This document shows, one piece after another, positions 1 through 6,613 of a DNA stretch of 21,214 nucleotides. The notes under the pieces are model-generated. The model had not been told where the DNA came from. It worked only from the letters and a program-made list of their open reading frames with translations, and did no database searches. The stretch's first letter is position 1. Each line of letters begins with the position of its first letter. This DNA is from JBMCLJ01 sp048615375 (GTDB taxonomy: Bacteria > Patescibacteriota > Dojkabacteria > JAOAGR01), in NCBI GenBank assembly GCA_048615375.1, contig JBMCLJ010000015.1, positions 1 to 21,214 on the forward strand, written 5' to 3'. The position numbers and the translations under genes were made by a program.

Positions 1-24
1 AGCTTCGCAATAATGTAAAAATGT

Positions 25-48
25 GGGGAACAATAATCATTGTTCCCC
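25..48 (-). terminator. Intrinsic terminator of ndk
   Basis: A perfect 10-bp stem (GGGGAACAAT paired with ATTGTTCCCC) closes a 4-nt loop. It lies 42 bp past the ndk stop codon. Read on the minus strand, a five-T run follows three bases after the stem, as in rho-independent terminators. On the plus strand the T run is poorer, so the minus direction is favoured. Confidence 0.8.
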
Positions 49-90
49 AGCCATTGTTTTCCTACAGTGCCTATCTAACCTGATAGTTCA

Positions 91-567
91 TTACATCTCA
101 TCTGGCGCGTACACATGAAGATATTCAGATTTATCATAATCAAATAATTCATCTGCATTAAAAAACCTTTCAACTTCTTCTTCTGCAGCCTCAATACCAT
201 CAGACGCGTGAATAAGTGTCCTGCCGGTAGACATCGCGAAATCACCCCGGATAGATCCTTGTTCCGCTTCACGACTTTTAGTAGCCCCAACGATTTTTCT
301 ACAGGTGCTCACAGATTCAAATCCTTCCCATACCATAGCGATAACCGGGCTGGATTTCATGAACTCACGAAGATCAGCGTAGAAAGGTTTTTCTACGTGA
401 GCCGCGTAGTGTTGCTCCAGAATCGCGTTATCCAGACGCATCATTTTAATACCCACAAGCTTTAACCCTTTTCTTTCAAATCGGCTAAGTATTTGCCCGA
501 CAAGTCCTCGCTGAACTCCATCAGGTTTTATAATGATTAGTGTTTTTTCGTGTTTTGCATTTGACAT
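91..567 (-). CDS. ndk: Nucleoside diphosphate kinase
   Basis: The 158-residue product transfers the gamma-phosphate between nucleoside tri- and diphosphates through a phosphohistidine and balances NTP and dNTP pools in the cytosol. It is slightly longer than the usual 135-150 residues because of an acidic C-terminal tail. Visible motifs are KPDGV (14-18), the GATKS loop (94-98), SIRGDF (105-110) and the active-site segment with His120 in LIHASD. Two deviations stand out. The segment is normally N-x-x-H-G-S-D, and here Asn is Thr117 and Gly is Ala121; the Kpn-loop Asn-Pro is Lys-Ser. The nucleophile is retained, so activity is expected. There is no Shine-Dalgarno sequence; the ATG lies 6 nt after a TACAAT box, so a leaderless mRNA is likely. 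The gene is monocistronic with its own terminator. Confidence 0.95.
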   Translation of the reverse strand: MSNAKHEKTLIIIKPDGVQRGLVGQILSRFERKGLKLVGIKMMRLDNAILEQHYAAHVEKPFYADLREFMKSSPVIAMVWEGFESVSTCRKIVGATKSREAEQGSIRGDFAMSTGRTLIHASDGIEAAEEEVERFFNADELFDYDKSEYLHVYAPDEM

Positions 568-573
568 CGGTTG

Positions 574-602
574 ATTGTAGAAGGATGTGCCTGGAAATTC
601 AA
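574..602 (-). promoter_or_regulatory. ndk promoter, leaderless arrangement
   Basis: On the minus strand TTGAAT (602-597) and TACAAT (579-574) are separated by 17 bp. The ndk ATG starts 6 nt after the -10 box, so transcription should begin at or next to the A of the start codon. Confidence 0.6.
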
Positions 603-636
603 TCGAATCTTCCTGTGAAATTTACTTAAGTCGTTG

Positions 637-642
637 TATAAT
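637..642 (+). promoter_or_regulatory. -10 box of the tRNA-Thr gene
   Basis: A consensus TATAAT lies 33 bp before the tRNA 5' end. No convincing -35 hexamer is visible at 16-18 bp; the best candidate is TGTGAA at 614-619. Confidence 0.5.
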
Positions 643-675
643 CCCGTACTGATTACACTGCATTGATTATGTATG

Positions 676-751
676 GCCACCTTAGCTCAGTTGGTAGAGC
701 ACCGGTATCGTAAACCGGGTGTCGTGGGTTCAAGTCCCACAGGTGGCTCCA
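676..751 (+). tRNA. tRNA-Thr, anticodon CGT
   Basis: A full cloverleaf can be drawn. The acceptor stem GCCACCT pairs with AGGTGGC, and the D arm is closed by GCTC/GAGC. The anticodon stem CCGGT/ACCGG carries the loop ATCGTAA, giving anticodon CGT (reads ACG, Thr). The T arm is GTGGG/CCCAC with loop TTCAAGT. The discriminator base is T and CCA is encoded at 749-751. Confidence 0.96.
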
Positions 752-757
752 TGTTGT

Positions 758-813
758 GAATTGATAATTGATAATATGCCAATGATCTCGAAGTTCTCAA
801 TCATTATCAATTC
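758..813. repeat. Imperfectly spaced inverted repeat after tRNA-Thr
   Basis: GAATTGATAAT (758-768) and ATTATCAATTC (803-813) are perfect inverted copies with 34 nt between them. The left arm sits in a short tandem (TTGATAA twice). No T run follows on either strand, so a terminator role is doubtful. It could be a processing structure for the tRNA transcript or an AT-rich coincidence. Confidence 0.3.
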
Positions 814-875
814 CTGATTCATTAGGTTGTGGGATTTTGTGAAAACTACTATTATAGTCCTGGAGAATAACTGCC

Positions 876-1988
876 ATGTATGAGCAAACGTCACAGCTGT
901 CCGAAGTAGCTTTTCTGCAAAAAAAAGTAGAAGAGGCCAGTATTCCTTCCGGATTAAAAGAAAAGATAGATCTTATTTTGACACGTCTTCGGCGTATGGC
1001 TCGGCAAAATCAGTCAGCGGGAGAGTACGAGGCTGTCGCGAAATACATTGATTGGTGTCTGCGTATCCCCTGGAATAACGTACACGAAGATAATCTGGAT
1101 CTGTCGAACGCGAAACGGGTGATGGATGAGCGTCATTACGGTGGTGAGGACGTGAAGCAGGTGATATTAGAGTATCTCGCTATTTTAAACAGAAAAAAAC
1201 AACTCGGGAATTCAGATTATGTGTCTCCAGTCCTGGCATTTGTCGGCGTACAGGGCGCCGGGAAGACAACACTGGCAAAAGCAGTCGCGAAGGCGATGGG
1301 CAGACCTTTTTACCGAATTTCTCTGGGTGCTCTTGGTGAGTCAAAAGAGCTGCGAGGTTCGCCATTCGGTCAGACCAGTTCACATCCGGGGCAGGTGATC
1401 CGTGCACTTGCACAGACGCAATGTATGAATCCCGTGATTTTACTTGATGAGTTTGACAAGGTGAGTGGAAGTAACGCTGCAAGAAAAGACTTTATGGCAA
1501 TTTTGCTGGAAATTCTTGACCCACAGCAGAATAACACTTTCCGTGATTGGTTTATCGACTATCCGGTTGATCTCTCGAAAGTACTGTTTATCGCTACCGC
1601 GAATTCATTCCGTACAATTTCCCGTGAGTTGCTCGACAGATTGGAGTATGTGGAATTTAACGACTATACTCCTGAAGAAAAAATCGTTATTGCCAAGAAG
1701 TTCCTGCTTCCCCAGGTGTACGAGTATGCTGGTCTGCGTCCCGAAGAATTCCAGATTACTGAAGACGCGTGGCCAGTTATAATTCAAGAATTTGGTAAAG
1801 ACGAGGGTGTTCGCAGGCTTGAAAGAAACCTGCAGCGAATTGCCCGAAAAGTTATCAAGCAAATTGTCATTGGCCAGATAAAAGGAGCGGTAATTAATGC
1901 TGATATCGCGATGAAGCTTGCGCAGACTACTGTACGAAGTATTGAAGAGGTGAGAAATATCGATTATACCGGGACTTCAGATTTGTAG
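876..1988 (+). CDS. Free-standing Lon-type AAA+ ATPase, no protease domain
   Basis: The 370 residues match the middle of Lon only. There is the helical segment before the ATPase (YIDWCLRIPW at 57-66) and then a complete AAA+ module: Walker A GVQGAGKT (124-131), Walker B VILLDEFDK (187-195), sensor-1 Asn243 in ATAN, the arginine finger in LLDRLE (252-257), and sensor 2 in GVRRLER (311-317). The N-terminal Lon substrate domain is missing. So is the C-terminal S16 Ser-Lys protease domain: only about 40 residues follow the small AAA lobe and no protease-like frame exists downstream. The pore-loop Tyr-Ile of Lon aligns with Gln166-Thr167. ATP hydrolysis is expected, but the substrate and purpose are unknown. 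A GGAG at 862-865 supports the ATG. It may act as a remodelling ATPase or with a separate peptidase (inference). Confidence 0.85.
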   Translation: MYEQTSQLSEVAFLQKKVEEASIPSGLKEKIDLILTRLRRMARQNQSAGEYEAVAKYIDWCLRIPWNNVHEDNLDLSNAKRVMDERHYGGEDVKQVILEYLAILNRKKQLGNSDYVSPVLAFVGVQGAGKTTLAKAVAKAMGRPFYRISLGALGESKELRGSPFGQTSSHPGQVIRALAQTQCMNPVILLDEFDKVSGSNAARKDFMAILLEILDPQQNNTFRDWFIDYPVDLSKVLFIATANSFRTISRELLDRLEYVEFNDYTPEEKIVIAKKFLLPQVYEYAGLRPEEFQITEDAWPVIIQEFGKDEGVRRLERNLQRIARKVIKQIVIGQIKGAVINADIAMKLAQTTVRSIEEVRNIDYTGTSDL

Positions 1989-2025
1989 CTAAAATGTGAG
2001 GCTTTCTTCGGAGCGTATATTGCTT

Positions 2026-2031
2026 TACAAT
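2026..2031 (+). promoter_or_regulatory. -10 box close to the oxidoreductase start
   Basis: TACAAT ends 7 nt before the ATG at 2039 and no Shine-Dalgarno sequence is present. The -35 region (TTTCTT, 2003-2008) is weak. This predicts a leaderless start for the gene, independent of or additional to readthrough from the ATPase gene. Confidence 0.45.
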
Positions 2032-2038
2032 TTCACGT

Positions 2039-2743
2039 ATGGCAGTAACACGTTTTAAAGTGACAATTATAGAAAAAAAAGAAATTGCGCCTCAGGTTTA
2101 CCTGGTGAAAACTCACAGTGATGATAACCCTCTATTTCAGGCAGGACAGTACTTTTCTGTACAAGTAGCTCATAAAGTGAACCGGGCGTACTCTGCAGCT
2201 TCTGCTCCTGGGGAGAATACATTGGACTTTCTTGTAGATACGAGCCCTGGGGGGTTGGGGTCGCAATTTTTCCTTAATCATACTGAAGGTGATTCTTTTG
2301 ACCTCCTCGGACCGGTTGGTTTTTTTACTCTTGAACAACATGGTGTATTTGGCGATGAAGAACCGTTGGTCTTTATAGCAACAGGAACTGGTATCGCGCC
2401 TATTCGTTCGATGATAGTAGAGCTACTGACATTTACCAAGGTTACGAGGAAGGTTATTTTGTATTTTGGTCTTCGGTATGATTCTGAGTCGTATTTCTTT
2501 GAAGAATTCACCGATCTGGCAGAAGAGTATGAAAACTTTGAATTTGTTCCGGTTATTTCCCGTCCTTCAGCACTCTGGCAGGGAGAATGTGGCTATTGCC
2601 AGGAAGTGGTGACGAGCCGACCTTTAGTAGGAAGATCCAGGGTATTCATCTGCGGTGTAACAGAAACGGTAAAAGCAATATCAGCAGACTTGATTAAGCA
2701 CGGATATCCTGAAGAGGCAGTTTTTTTTGAAAAATTTGGATAA
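2039..2743 (+). CDS. FNR-family flavin/NAD(P)H oxidoreductase
   Basis: The 234-residue cytosolic protein has the two domains of the ferredoxin-NADP reductase superfamily. The N-terminal FAD barrel contains RAYS (49-52), which binds the flavin, and GPVG (91-94). The nucleotide-binding domain contains GTGIAP (116-121), the strand and loop GLRYDSESYFFEE (144-156) and ICG (204-206) near the C-terminus. There is no 2Fe-2S domain, haem domain or membrane segment, so it needs a separate electron acceptor such as ferredoxin, flavodoxin or free flavin. Which one cannot be told from the sequence. It follows the Lon-like ATPase gene by 50 bp but has its own TACAAT box 7 nt before the ATG. A strong hairpin follows. 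Confidence 0.88.
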   Translation: MAVTRFKVTIIEKKEIAPQVYLVKTHSDDNPLFQAGQYFSVQVAHKVNRAYSAASAPGENTLDFLVDTSPGGLGSQFFLNHTEGDSFDLLGPVGFFTLEQHGVFGDEEPLVFIATGTGIAPIRSMIVELLTFTKVTRKVILYFGLRYDSESYFFEEFTDLAEEYENFEFVPVISRPSALWQGECGYCQEVVTSRPLVGRSRVFICGVTETVKAISADLIKHGYPEEAVFFEKFG

Positions 2744-2758
2744 ACAAGCCAAAAATAA

Positions 2759-2806
2759 AGTGTTATTATAAATATATTACATTTTAAATATCTTTATAAT
2801 AACACT
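2759..2806. terminator. Long bidirectional hairpin between convergent genes
   Basis: AGTGTTATTATAAA (2759-2772) and its exact complement (2793-2806) form a 14-bp stem. One mismatch later it extends by five more pairs (2774-2778 with 2787-2791) around an 8-nt loop. It lies between the oxidoreductase stop (2743) and the stop of the small membrane gene (2850). On the minus strand a TTTATTTTT tract follows, so it should terminate that gene, and probably the oxidoreductase too. Confidence 0.65.
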
Positions 2807-2849
2807 ATGATATAAATCTGATAATATGAAGCTGGCGCGTGCGTAAATG

Positions 2850-3119
2850 CTATTTCCTCCAGAAGTAGAATTCAGGTTTATATTTGAAATAGTAGATGAG
2901 AGACGCGAGCCAGCTGAACCCGAAAAAAAAGCTTAGCAACAGTATCCATATCCAGAGCTCTCTATCATGGAAGGTAGCAGGATCTCTACTAAAGGCGTCC
3001 AGCAGGCAGGTGACAAATAACCAGAGAAAGAAGCCTCCGATTACAAGACCAAATATTACAATGCAGCATGTGAGTGGTAACCCGAAATTCAAGGTAAAAT
3101 CCGCCAGGAAATCAAACAT
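2850..3119 (-). CDS. Small two-helix membrane protein, PLDc_N-like
   Basis: The 89-residue product has membrane helices at about 14-40 and 55-78. They are joined by a short polar loop (DAFSRDPATFHDRE, 41-54), and the tail is basic and aromatic. This layout (helix, D-x-x-x-R loop, W-rich helix ending in YYFKYKP) resembles the N-terminal membrane module found before cardiolipin-synthase-like domains and as free-standing small proteins. No catalytic motif is present, so the role is unknown. A TATAAT box lies 8 nt before the ATG and there is no Shine-Dalgarno sequence. The gene diverges from the 166-residue hypothetical gene. Confidence 0.65.
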   Translation of the reverse strand: MFDFLADFTLNFGLPLTCCIVIFGLVIGGFFLWLFVTCLLDAFSRDPATFHDRELWIWILLLSFFFGFSWLASLIYYFKYKPEFYFWRK

Positions 3120-3127
3120 AATGATAT

Positions 3128-3156
3128 ATTATACAGTTTATATGTTTTTTTACGAA
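3128..3156 (-). promoter_or_regulatory. Promoter of the small membrane gene
   Basis: On the minus strand TTCGTA (3156-3151) and a consensus TATAAT (3133-3128) are 17 bp apart. The ATG follows the -10 box after 8 nt, again a leaderless arrangement. Confidence 0.55.
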
Positions 3157-3229
3157 TAGGTGGCGGGTTCAGTTTCCTGGTAGCAATAGTATTACACCGT
3201 TATATATTGCATTGTATGCAGGAAGCGTT

Positions 3230-3730
3230 ATGATTCCTGATTTTTACTATATGGAGAGAGTTGAATCTAGCATACCTAATCATTCGGATCTGCAGGTGCA
3301 GTGGTTGGAGTTTATGAATTTACCCTGGTGGGCACGACCTCCACTTGTGGCAGGTCTATTGTTGCCTGTCGAAGTACGTCATCAGTTAGCCAGAGCATCA
3401 AAGTTAAATGTAAGTGGCAGGAAAATGAGCTGTGTGTCCCTTCCAGGCCCCCATACAATGTTGATTGCAACTGATACAGAGCACGGACATAAAGGAGTAG
3501 TTGCTCAGATAAATTTTTATACTGGTAGTACACCAGCAGTGACTGTTGAATCAATTATTGGTGGAAACCTGGCATTAGTTTCTGAACAAAGATTTGTTGG
3601 CGCGTCTCGTATTGCAGCTCAACATTTAATAACCTGTCTTGATCCAGCAGTTATGAGGGTTGGAGATAATGTGGTTCCAGGTACAGGGACAACTATTCAA
3701 TTATCACAACATCATGTTGCAGGTGATTAA
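3230..3730 (+). CDS. Hypothetical protein, no recognised family
   Basis: I do not recognise this 166-residue product. It has no membrane helix or signal peptide. The N-terminal third is rich in Trp, Pro and Leu (around LPWWARPPLVAGLLLP, 31-46). The rest alternates hydrophobic and small residues, as in a beta-rich globular domain, with His clusters near TEHGHKG and the C-terminal SQHHVAGD. The frame can be opened earlier by a TTG at 3212, but an AGGAA motif (3220-3224) sits 5 nt before the ATG at 3230, so that start is preferred. It is one of only two genes here with a visible Shine-Dalgarno site. It ends 14 bp before the convergent VanY-like gene. Confidence 0.6.
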   Translation: MIPDFYYMERVESSIPNHSDLQVQWLEFMNLPWWARPPLVAGLLLPVEVRHQLARASKLNVSGRKMSCVSLPGPHTMLIATDTEHGHKGVVAQINFYTGSTPAVTVESIIGGNLALVSEQRFVGASRIAAQHLITCLDPAVMRVGDNVVPGTGTTIQLSQHHVAGD

Positions 3731-3744
3731 TACATAGTACACGT

Positions 3745-4929
3745 TCATCCTCCAATCTGCTCTGCTCCAATCCACACGTACTCCCATGATTCAGGTTCGG
3801 GACCCAGATTTTTGGCTTCGTCAGGATAGCAGGGAATGAAGCCAAATTTTTTCGCGTTTTCGTAGTTGTTTTTGGAAATCCACGTAAATCCCTTTGTCTC
3901 ACCAAACCGAGTGAATGGCAAACCTGAATCAAGGTCAATAATATCAATTGTGTAGCCGCTGTGATGTCGTGAAAACCCAGGGATAGAACTAGTCTGCAGA
4001 ACCAGGTTTATTACCTTATCTGCTTTTTTATCAATAATTTCCTGATAGGTAAATTGTCTTCCAATTGTACGCTGTGAAGCTTCATAAAAATTATTCATAA
4101 AAATTGTACGCTGCATTCCAATGGATCGATACCCTGAGACCAGGCCTAAAGATATACCTTCTGTTTCTGCTGTTCCGCGTAGTTTAGCCCAGGCCTTTGC
4201 AGCGTCCTTTTGGAGTGAAATACTGCCATAGTTCCCTAACTCTCCTGAAGGAGTATATTGGAGTGTATATCCGCGCTTTTGAGCAATTTCCCTGATTCGT
4301 GCATCTGCTTGTGCGTTACCAGTAATTGCAGGAGGAACGGTGATTTTATCTGTGAAAGCGAAACGTGCGTTACGATACAGTGTATCGTAAGAAAATTCTG
4401 TGATTTCCGTGTTGCGTACCCGTGTCGGGAAGAGGTGTATATCACGTTCCAGTTCAGCAGATTGTAATGATATCTTATCCGATTCTTCTACCGGTTTCCA
4501 TAAAGCACCTGCTGTGCTGGAGAGATATGCTTTCCCATCATTAAAGCCGCTATAAAGCATATGGCCTCCAAGCGCAATAAGTAAGAATATCGCTGTAGGA
4601 TATGCGAAATATCTATAGCTTCGCAGTAATTTGGTCAGGGAAATTGAACGTAGCTTGCTGGCTGCAACTTCTGGAACGGAGTATTCTTTTTTTGAAAGTA
4701 GGTTTTTCCGTTCTCTTGAAGGTCGAGGTATAGCAAATTGTGAGTATCTTTCAATACTCTGTTGCTTACGAAGCCTTGAGCGATGATGCTTTTTTTTAAT
4801 TTTTTCCAGAATGATGTCTTTTTCGGTATGCGCTCGCTTGTGCTGTTGAGGACGCGGAAAGGTAATAGTGATCTCTTCAGATCCCAATACAGGCGCAAAG
4901 TTAATTTGTATTTCCCCGCTGTAACTCAC
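3745..4929 (-). CDS. Membrane-anchored VanY-type D,D-carboxypeptidase
   Basis: The 394-residue protein has a long basic cytosolic N-terminus (about 27-106), one membrane helix (about 108-126) and an extracytoplasmic M15B peptidase domain at about 205-390. These enzymes cut the terminal D-Ala from peptidoglycan stem peptides. Visible motifs are SGYRS (265-269), the zinc site SRHHSGYTID (320-329; ligands His322 and Asp329) and the C-terminal E-x-W motif at ESWE (380-383). The third zinc ligand, normally His three residues after the catalytic Glu380, is Glu383. It may still hold zinc, bind another metal, or be inactive. The start is GTG, 9 nt after a TATAAT box, without Shine-Dalgarno. The basic cytosolic tail of about 80 residues is unusual for the family. 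Confidence 0.82.
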   Translation of the reverse strand: MSYSGEIQINFAPVLGSEEITITFPRPQQHKRAHTEKDIILEKIKKKHHRSRLRKQQSIERYSQFAIPRPSRERKNLLSKKEYSVPEVAASKLRSISLTKLLRSYRYFAYPTAIFLLIALGGHMLYSGFNDGKAYLSSTAGALWKPVEESDKISLQSAELERDIHLFPTRVRNTEITEFSYDTLYRNARFAFTDKITVPPAITGNAQADARIREIAQKRGYTLQYTPSGELGNYGSISLQKDAAKAWAKLRGTAETEGISLGLVSGYRSIGMQRTIFMNNFYEASQRTIGRQFTYQEIIDKKADKVINLVLQTSSIPGFSRHHSGYTIDIIDLDSGLPFTRFGETKGFTWISKNNYENAKKFGFIPCYPDEAKNLGPEPESWEYVWIGAEQIGG

Positions 4930-4938
4930 CGTATAATG

Positions 4939-4944
4939 ATTATA
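4939..4944 (-). promoter_or_regulatory. -10 box of the VanY-like gene
   Basis: A consensus TATAAT on the minus strand ends 9 nt before the GTG start. The -35 region is poor (TTTTAA at 4967-4962). It implies an mRNA with zero to three leader bases. Confidence 0.45.
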
Positions 4945-4988
4945 CCGGCTATGGATAAGAGTTAAAAGTTTTGAATAGTACCCAGATT

Positions 4989-5061
4989 AAAATTAGCTTA
5001 CTAAGCACTGAAGGAAGCTAGTGAAGAATACGATGTTTCAGGAAGCTGAGCTTAGTAAGCT
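4989..5061 (-). ncRNA. Candidate small structured RNA
   Basis: A perfect 12-bp inverted repeat (AGCTTACTAAGC at 4995-5006 and its complement at 5050-5061) encloses 43 nt. An inner 5-bp stem is possible (5008-5012 with 5037-5041). A TTGCTT/TATAAT promoter on the minus strand would start transcription at about 5060, exactly at the first arm. After the second arm comes AATTTTAATC, a weak terminator-like tail. The transcript would be about 72 nt with paired ends. It would carry two copies of AGCUUCCU (complements of 5040-5047 and 5012-5019). It lies in the gatA-vanY gap and contains no ORF. It does not match tmRNA, 6S, SRP RNA or RNase P RNA as I know them. The alternative is a transposon-like or leader hairpin. 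Confidence 0.45.
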
Positions 5062-5066
5062 GAAGG

Positions 5067-5094
5067 ATTATACATAAATTTTTTAAAGAAGCAA
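5067..5094 (-). promoter_or_regulatory. Promoter of the candidate small RNA
   Basis: On the minus strand TTGCTT (5094-5089) and a consensus TATAAT (5072-5067) are separated by 16 bp. No start codon lies in leaderless position after it; the 12-bp inverted repeat begins there instead. Confidence 0.5.
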
Positions 5095-5164
5095 AAAAAA
5101 TATATACAAATGGTATAGCTGTTTTTTCTTTATTCTACCGGGGTATGATTATGTAAATAGAAAA

Positions 5165-6595
5165 TCATTCTAACGCACCAAGTAATTTTAAGAGACTTTC
5201 ATCTTCGAAATGCCTCCCTAAAATCTGCATGCCAATTGGTAGTCCCTGTGAGGTAGTCCCTGCCGGAAACGCGACACTGGGTATACCTACAAGATTCGCG
5301 GGAACGGTGTAGACATCTTCAAGATACGCATCGAGTGAATAGAGGCTGCGTTCGCCAATTTTCGGTGCGGAATAAAGTGTTACAGGGCTAAGCATGAAAT
5401 CAACCTGCCCAAGTATTCCCTCAAATTCTTCCTTCATCATATTTCTTAGCTGTTGTGCTTTTTTGTAGTACGCATCATAGAATCCTTCTGATAGCACATA
5501 GGCACCAAGGAAAACACGACGCTTGGCTTCTTCGTTCAAGCCTTCCATCCTCGCTGTAGTATATAACTCCTCCCAGTTCTTTATTCCCAGTGCTTGATAC
5601 CCTTCATTCACTGCTTTCTGATAGATGTTCCCGTACCGTGTTCCATTGTAACGGGATAGATTTGTACTTGCTTCAGACATGCAGGTGATGTAGTACGTAG
5701 GTATTGCATACTTGAATGTTTTGAGAGAGCGCTCTACTGCGGTATATCCAAGTGACTTGAATTTTTCTATCTGGTCAAGGTAGAGTTGCCTGGTTTCCTC
5801 ATGAACTCCTTCTGGGATAAAGTCGTAAGAATAGGCAAAAGATTTTGTTTCAGAATGCTGGTTAGTTTGAACTGAATGAGTCATATCATACTCGTCTGGT
5901 GTACTCAGTACATCGAGTACAATGCGTAAATCTTCGGCGCTTCGAGCAATTGGGGCAATAGTATCCAGAGAAGATGCAAATGCAATACATCCAAATCTCG
6001 AAATCCTTCCGTTAGTTGGTTTCAATCCGTACAATCCACACAAACTGGCCGGATTCCTTGTAGATCCACCAGTATCTTCAGCAATGGAAAAGGTACACAT
6101 ATCGAGAGCAACGCTGGCAGCACTGCCTCCTGATGAACCTCCTGGTATTCTTTCAGGGTCGTGTGGATTTCTTGTAATTTTGTATGAGGAGTTCTCTGTA
6201 CTTCCACCAAAGCCCCACGCATCCATATTCACTTTACCAATGAGAATAGCACCTTCTTCACGCAGCAGCTTATGTGCAGTACTAGCGTATTCGCTTGGTG
6301 TATTTTCCAGATATCTATCAGCAGCGGATGTAATAGTTCCTGTTGCCATGTAGGAGTCTTTGAGCGAGTAGGGGATGCCAAGCAGTTTTTTATGTGGATT
6401 GGTCTTTCGCATTTCATCAGCTTCATGGGCTTCTTTAAGGAGTATTTCTGGATCCCTGACATAGAGGAATACATTATATTCCTCATTGTATTTTCTGATA
6501 TTTTCAATGCAATAAGTAATTAACTCTACAGCGCTTAGCTCTTCTTTTGCATAAAAGTCAAAAATTTGAGTAATAGTCAGATGTTGTAATTCCAT
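5165..6595 (-). CDS. gatA: Glu-tRNA(Gln)/Asp-tRNA(Asn) amidotransferase subunit A
   Basis: The 476 residues form one complete amidase-signature domain of normal GatA length (about 480). The enzyme releases ammonia from glutamine, which GatB uses to turn Glu-tRNA(Gln) or Asp-tRNA(Asn) into the amidated form. The Ser-cisSer-Lys triad is visible as Lys79 (SLKD), Ser154 in GGSSGGSAA (152-160) and the nucleophile Ser178 in DTGGST (174-179), the spacing known for GatA. The segment KPTNGRISRFGCIAFASSLD (192-211) also favours GatA over a general amidase. gatB and gatC are not in the window. The ATG lies 18 bp after the thioredoxin-rhodanese stop with no Shine-Dalgarno and no good -10, so cotranscription with that gene is likely. 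Confidence 0.92.
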   Translation of the reverse strand: MELQHLTITQIFDFYAKEELSAVELITYCIENIRKYNEEYNVFLYVRDPEILLKEAHEADEMRKTNPHKKLLGIPYSLKDSYMATGTITSAADRYLENTPSEYASTAHKLLREEGAILIGKVNMDAWGFGGSTENSSYKITRNPHDPERIPGGSSGGSAASVALDMCTFSIAEDTGGSTRNPASLCGLYGLKPTNGRISRFGCIAFASSLDTIAPIARSAEDLRIVLDVLSTPDEYDMTHSVQTNQHSETKSFAYSYDFIPEGVHEETRQLYLDQIEKFKSLGYTAVERSLKTFKYAIPTYYITCMSEASTNLSRYNGTRYGNIYQKAVNEGYQALGIKNWEELYTTARMEGLNEEAKRRVFLGAYVLSEGFYDAYYKKAQQLRNMMKEEFEGILGQVDFMLSPVTLYSAPKIGERSLYSLDAYLEDVYTVPANLVGIPSVAFPAGTTSQGLPIGMQILGRHFEDESLLKLLGALE

Positions 6596-6613
6596 AATTG
6601 CAAGATTAGTTTT

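Noticed and set aside
1989..2038. Broken remainder of a Lon protease domain after the ATPase gene
   Set aside because: The downstream 50 bp and the next gene contain no S16 protease sequence in any frame; the ATPase gene simply ends.
3212..3229. Earlier TTG start for the 166-residue protein
   Set aside because: It would put the AGGAA ribosome site inside the coding region; the ATG at 3230 is well placed after it.
5922..6353. 143-residue open frame antisense to gatA
   Set aside because: It lies fully within the conserved amidase core, has no start signals and no domain; it mirrors the GatA frame.
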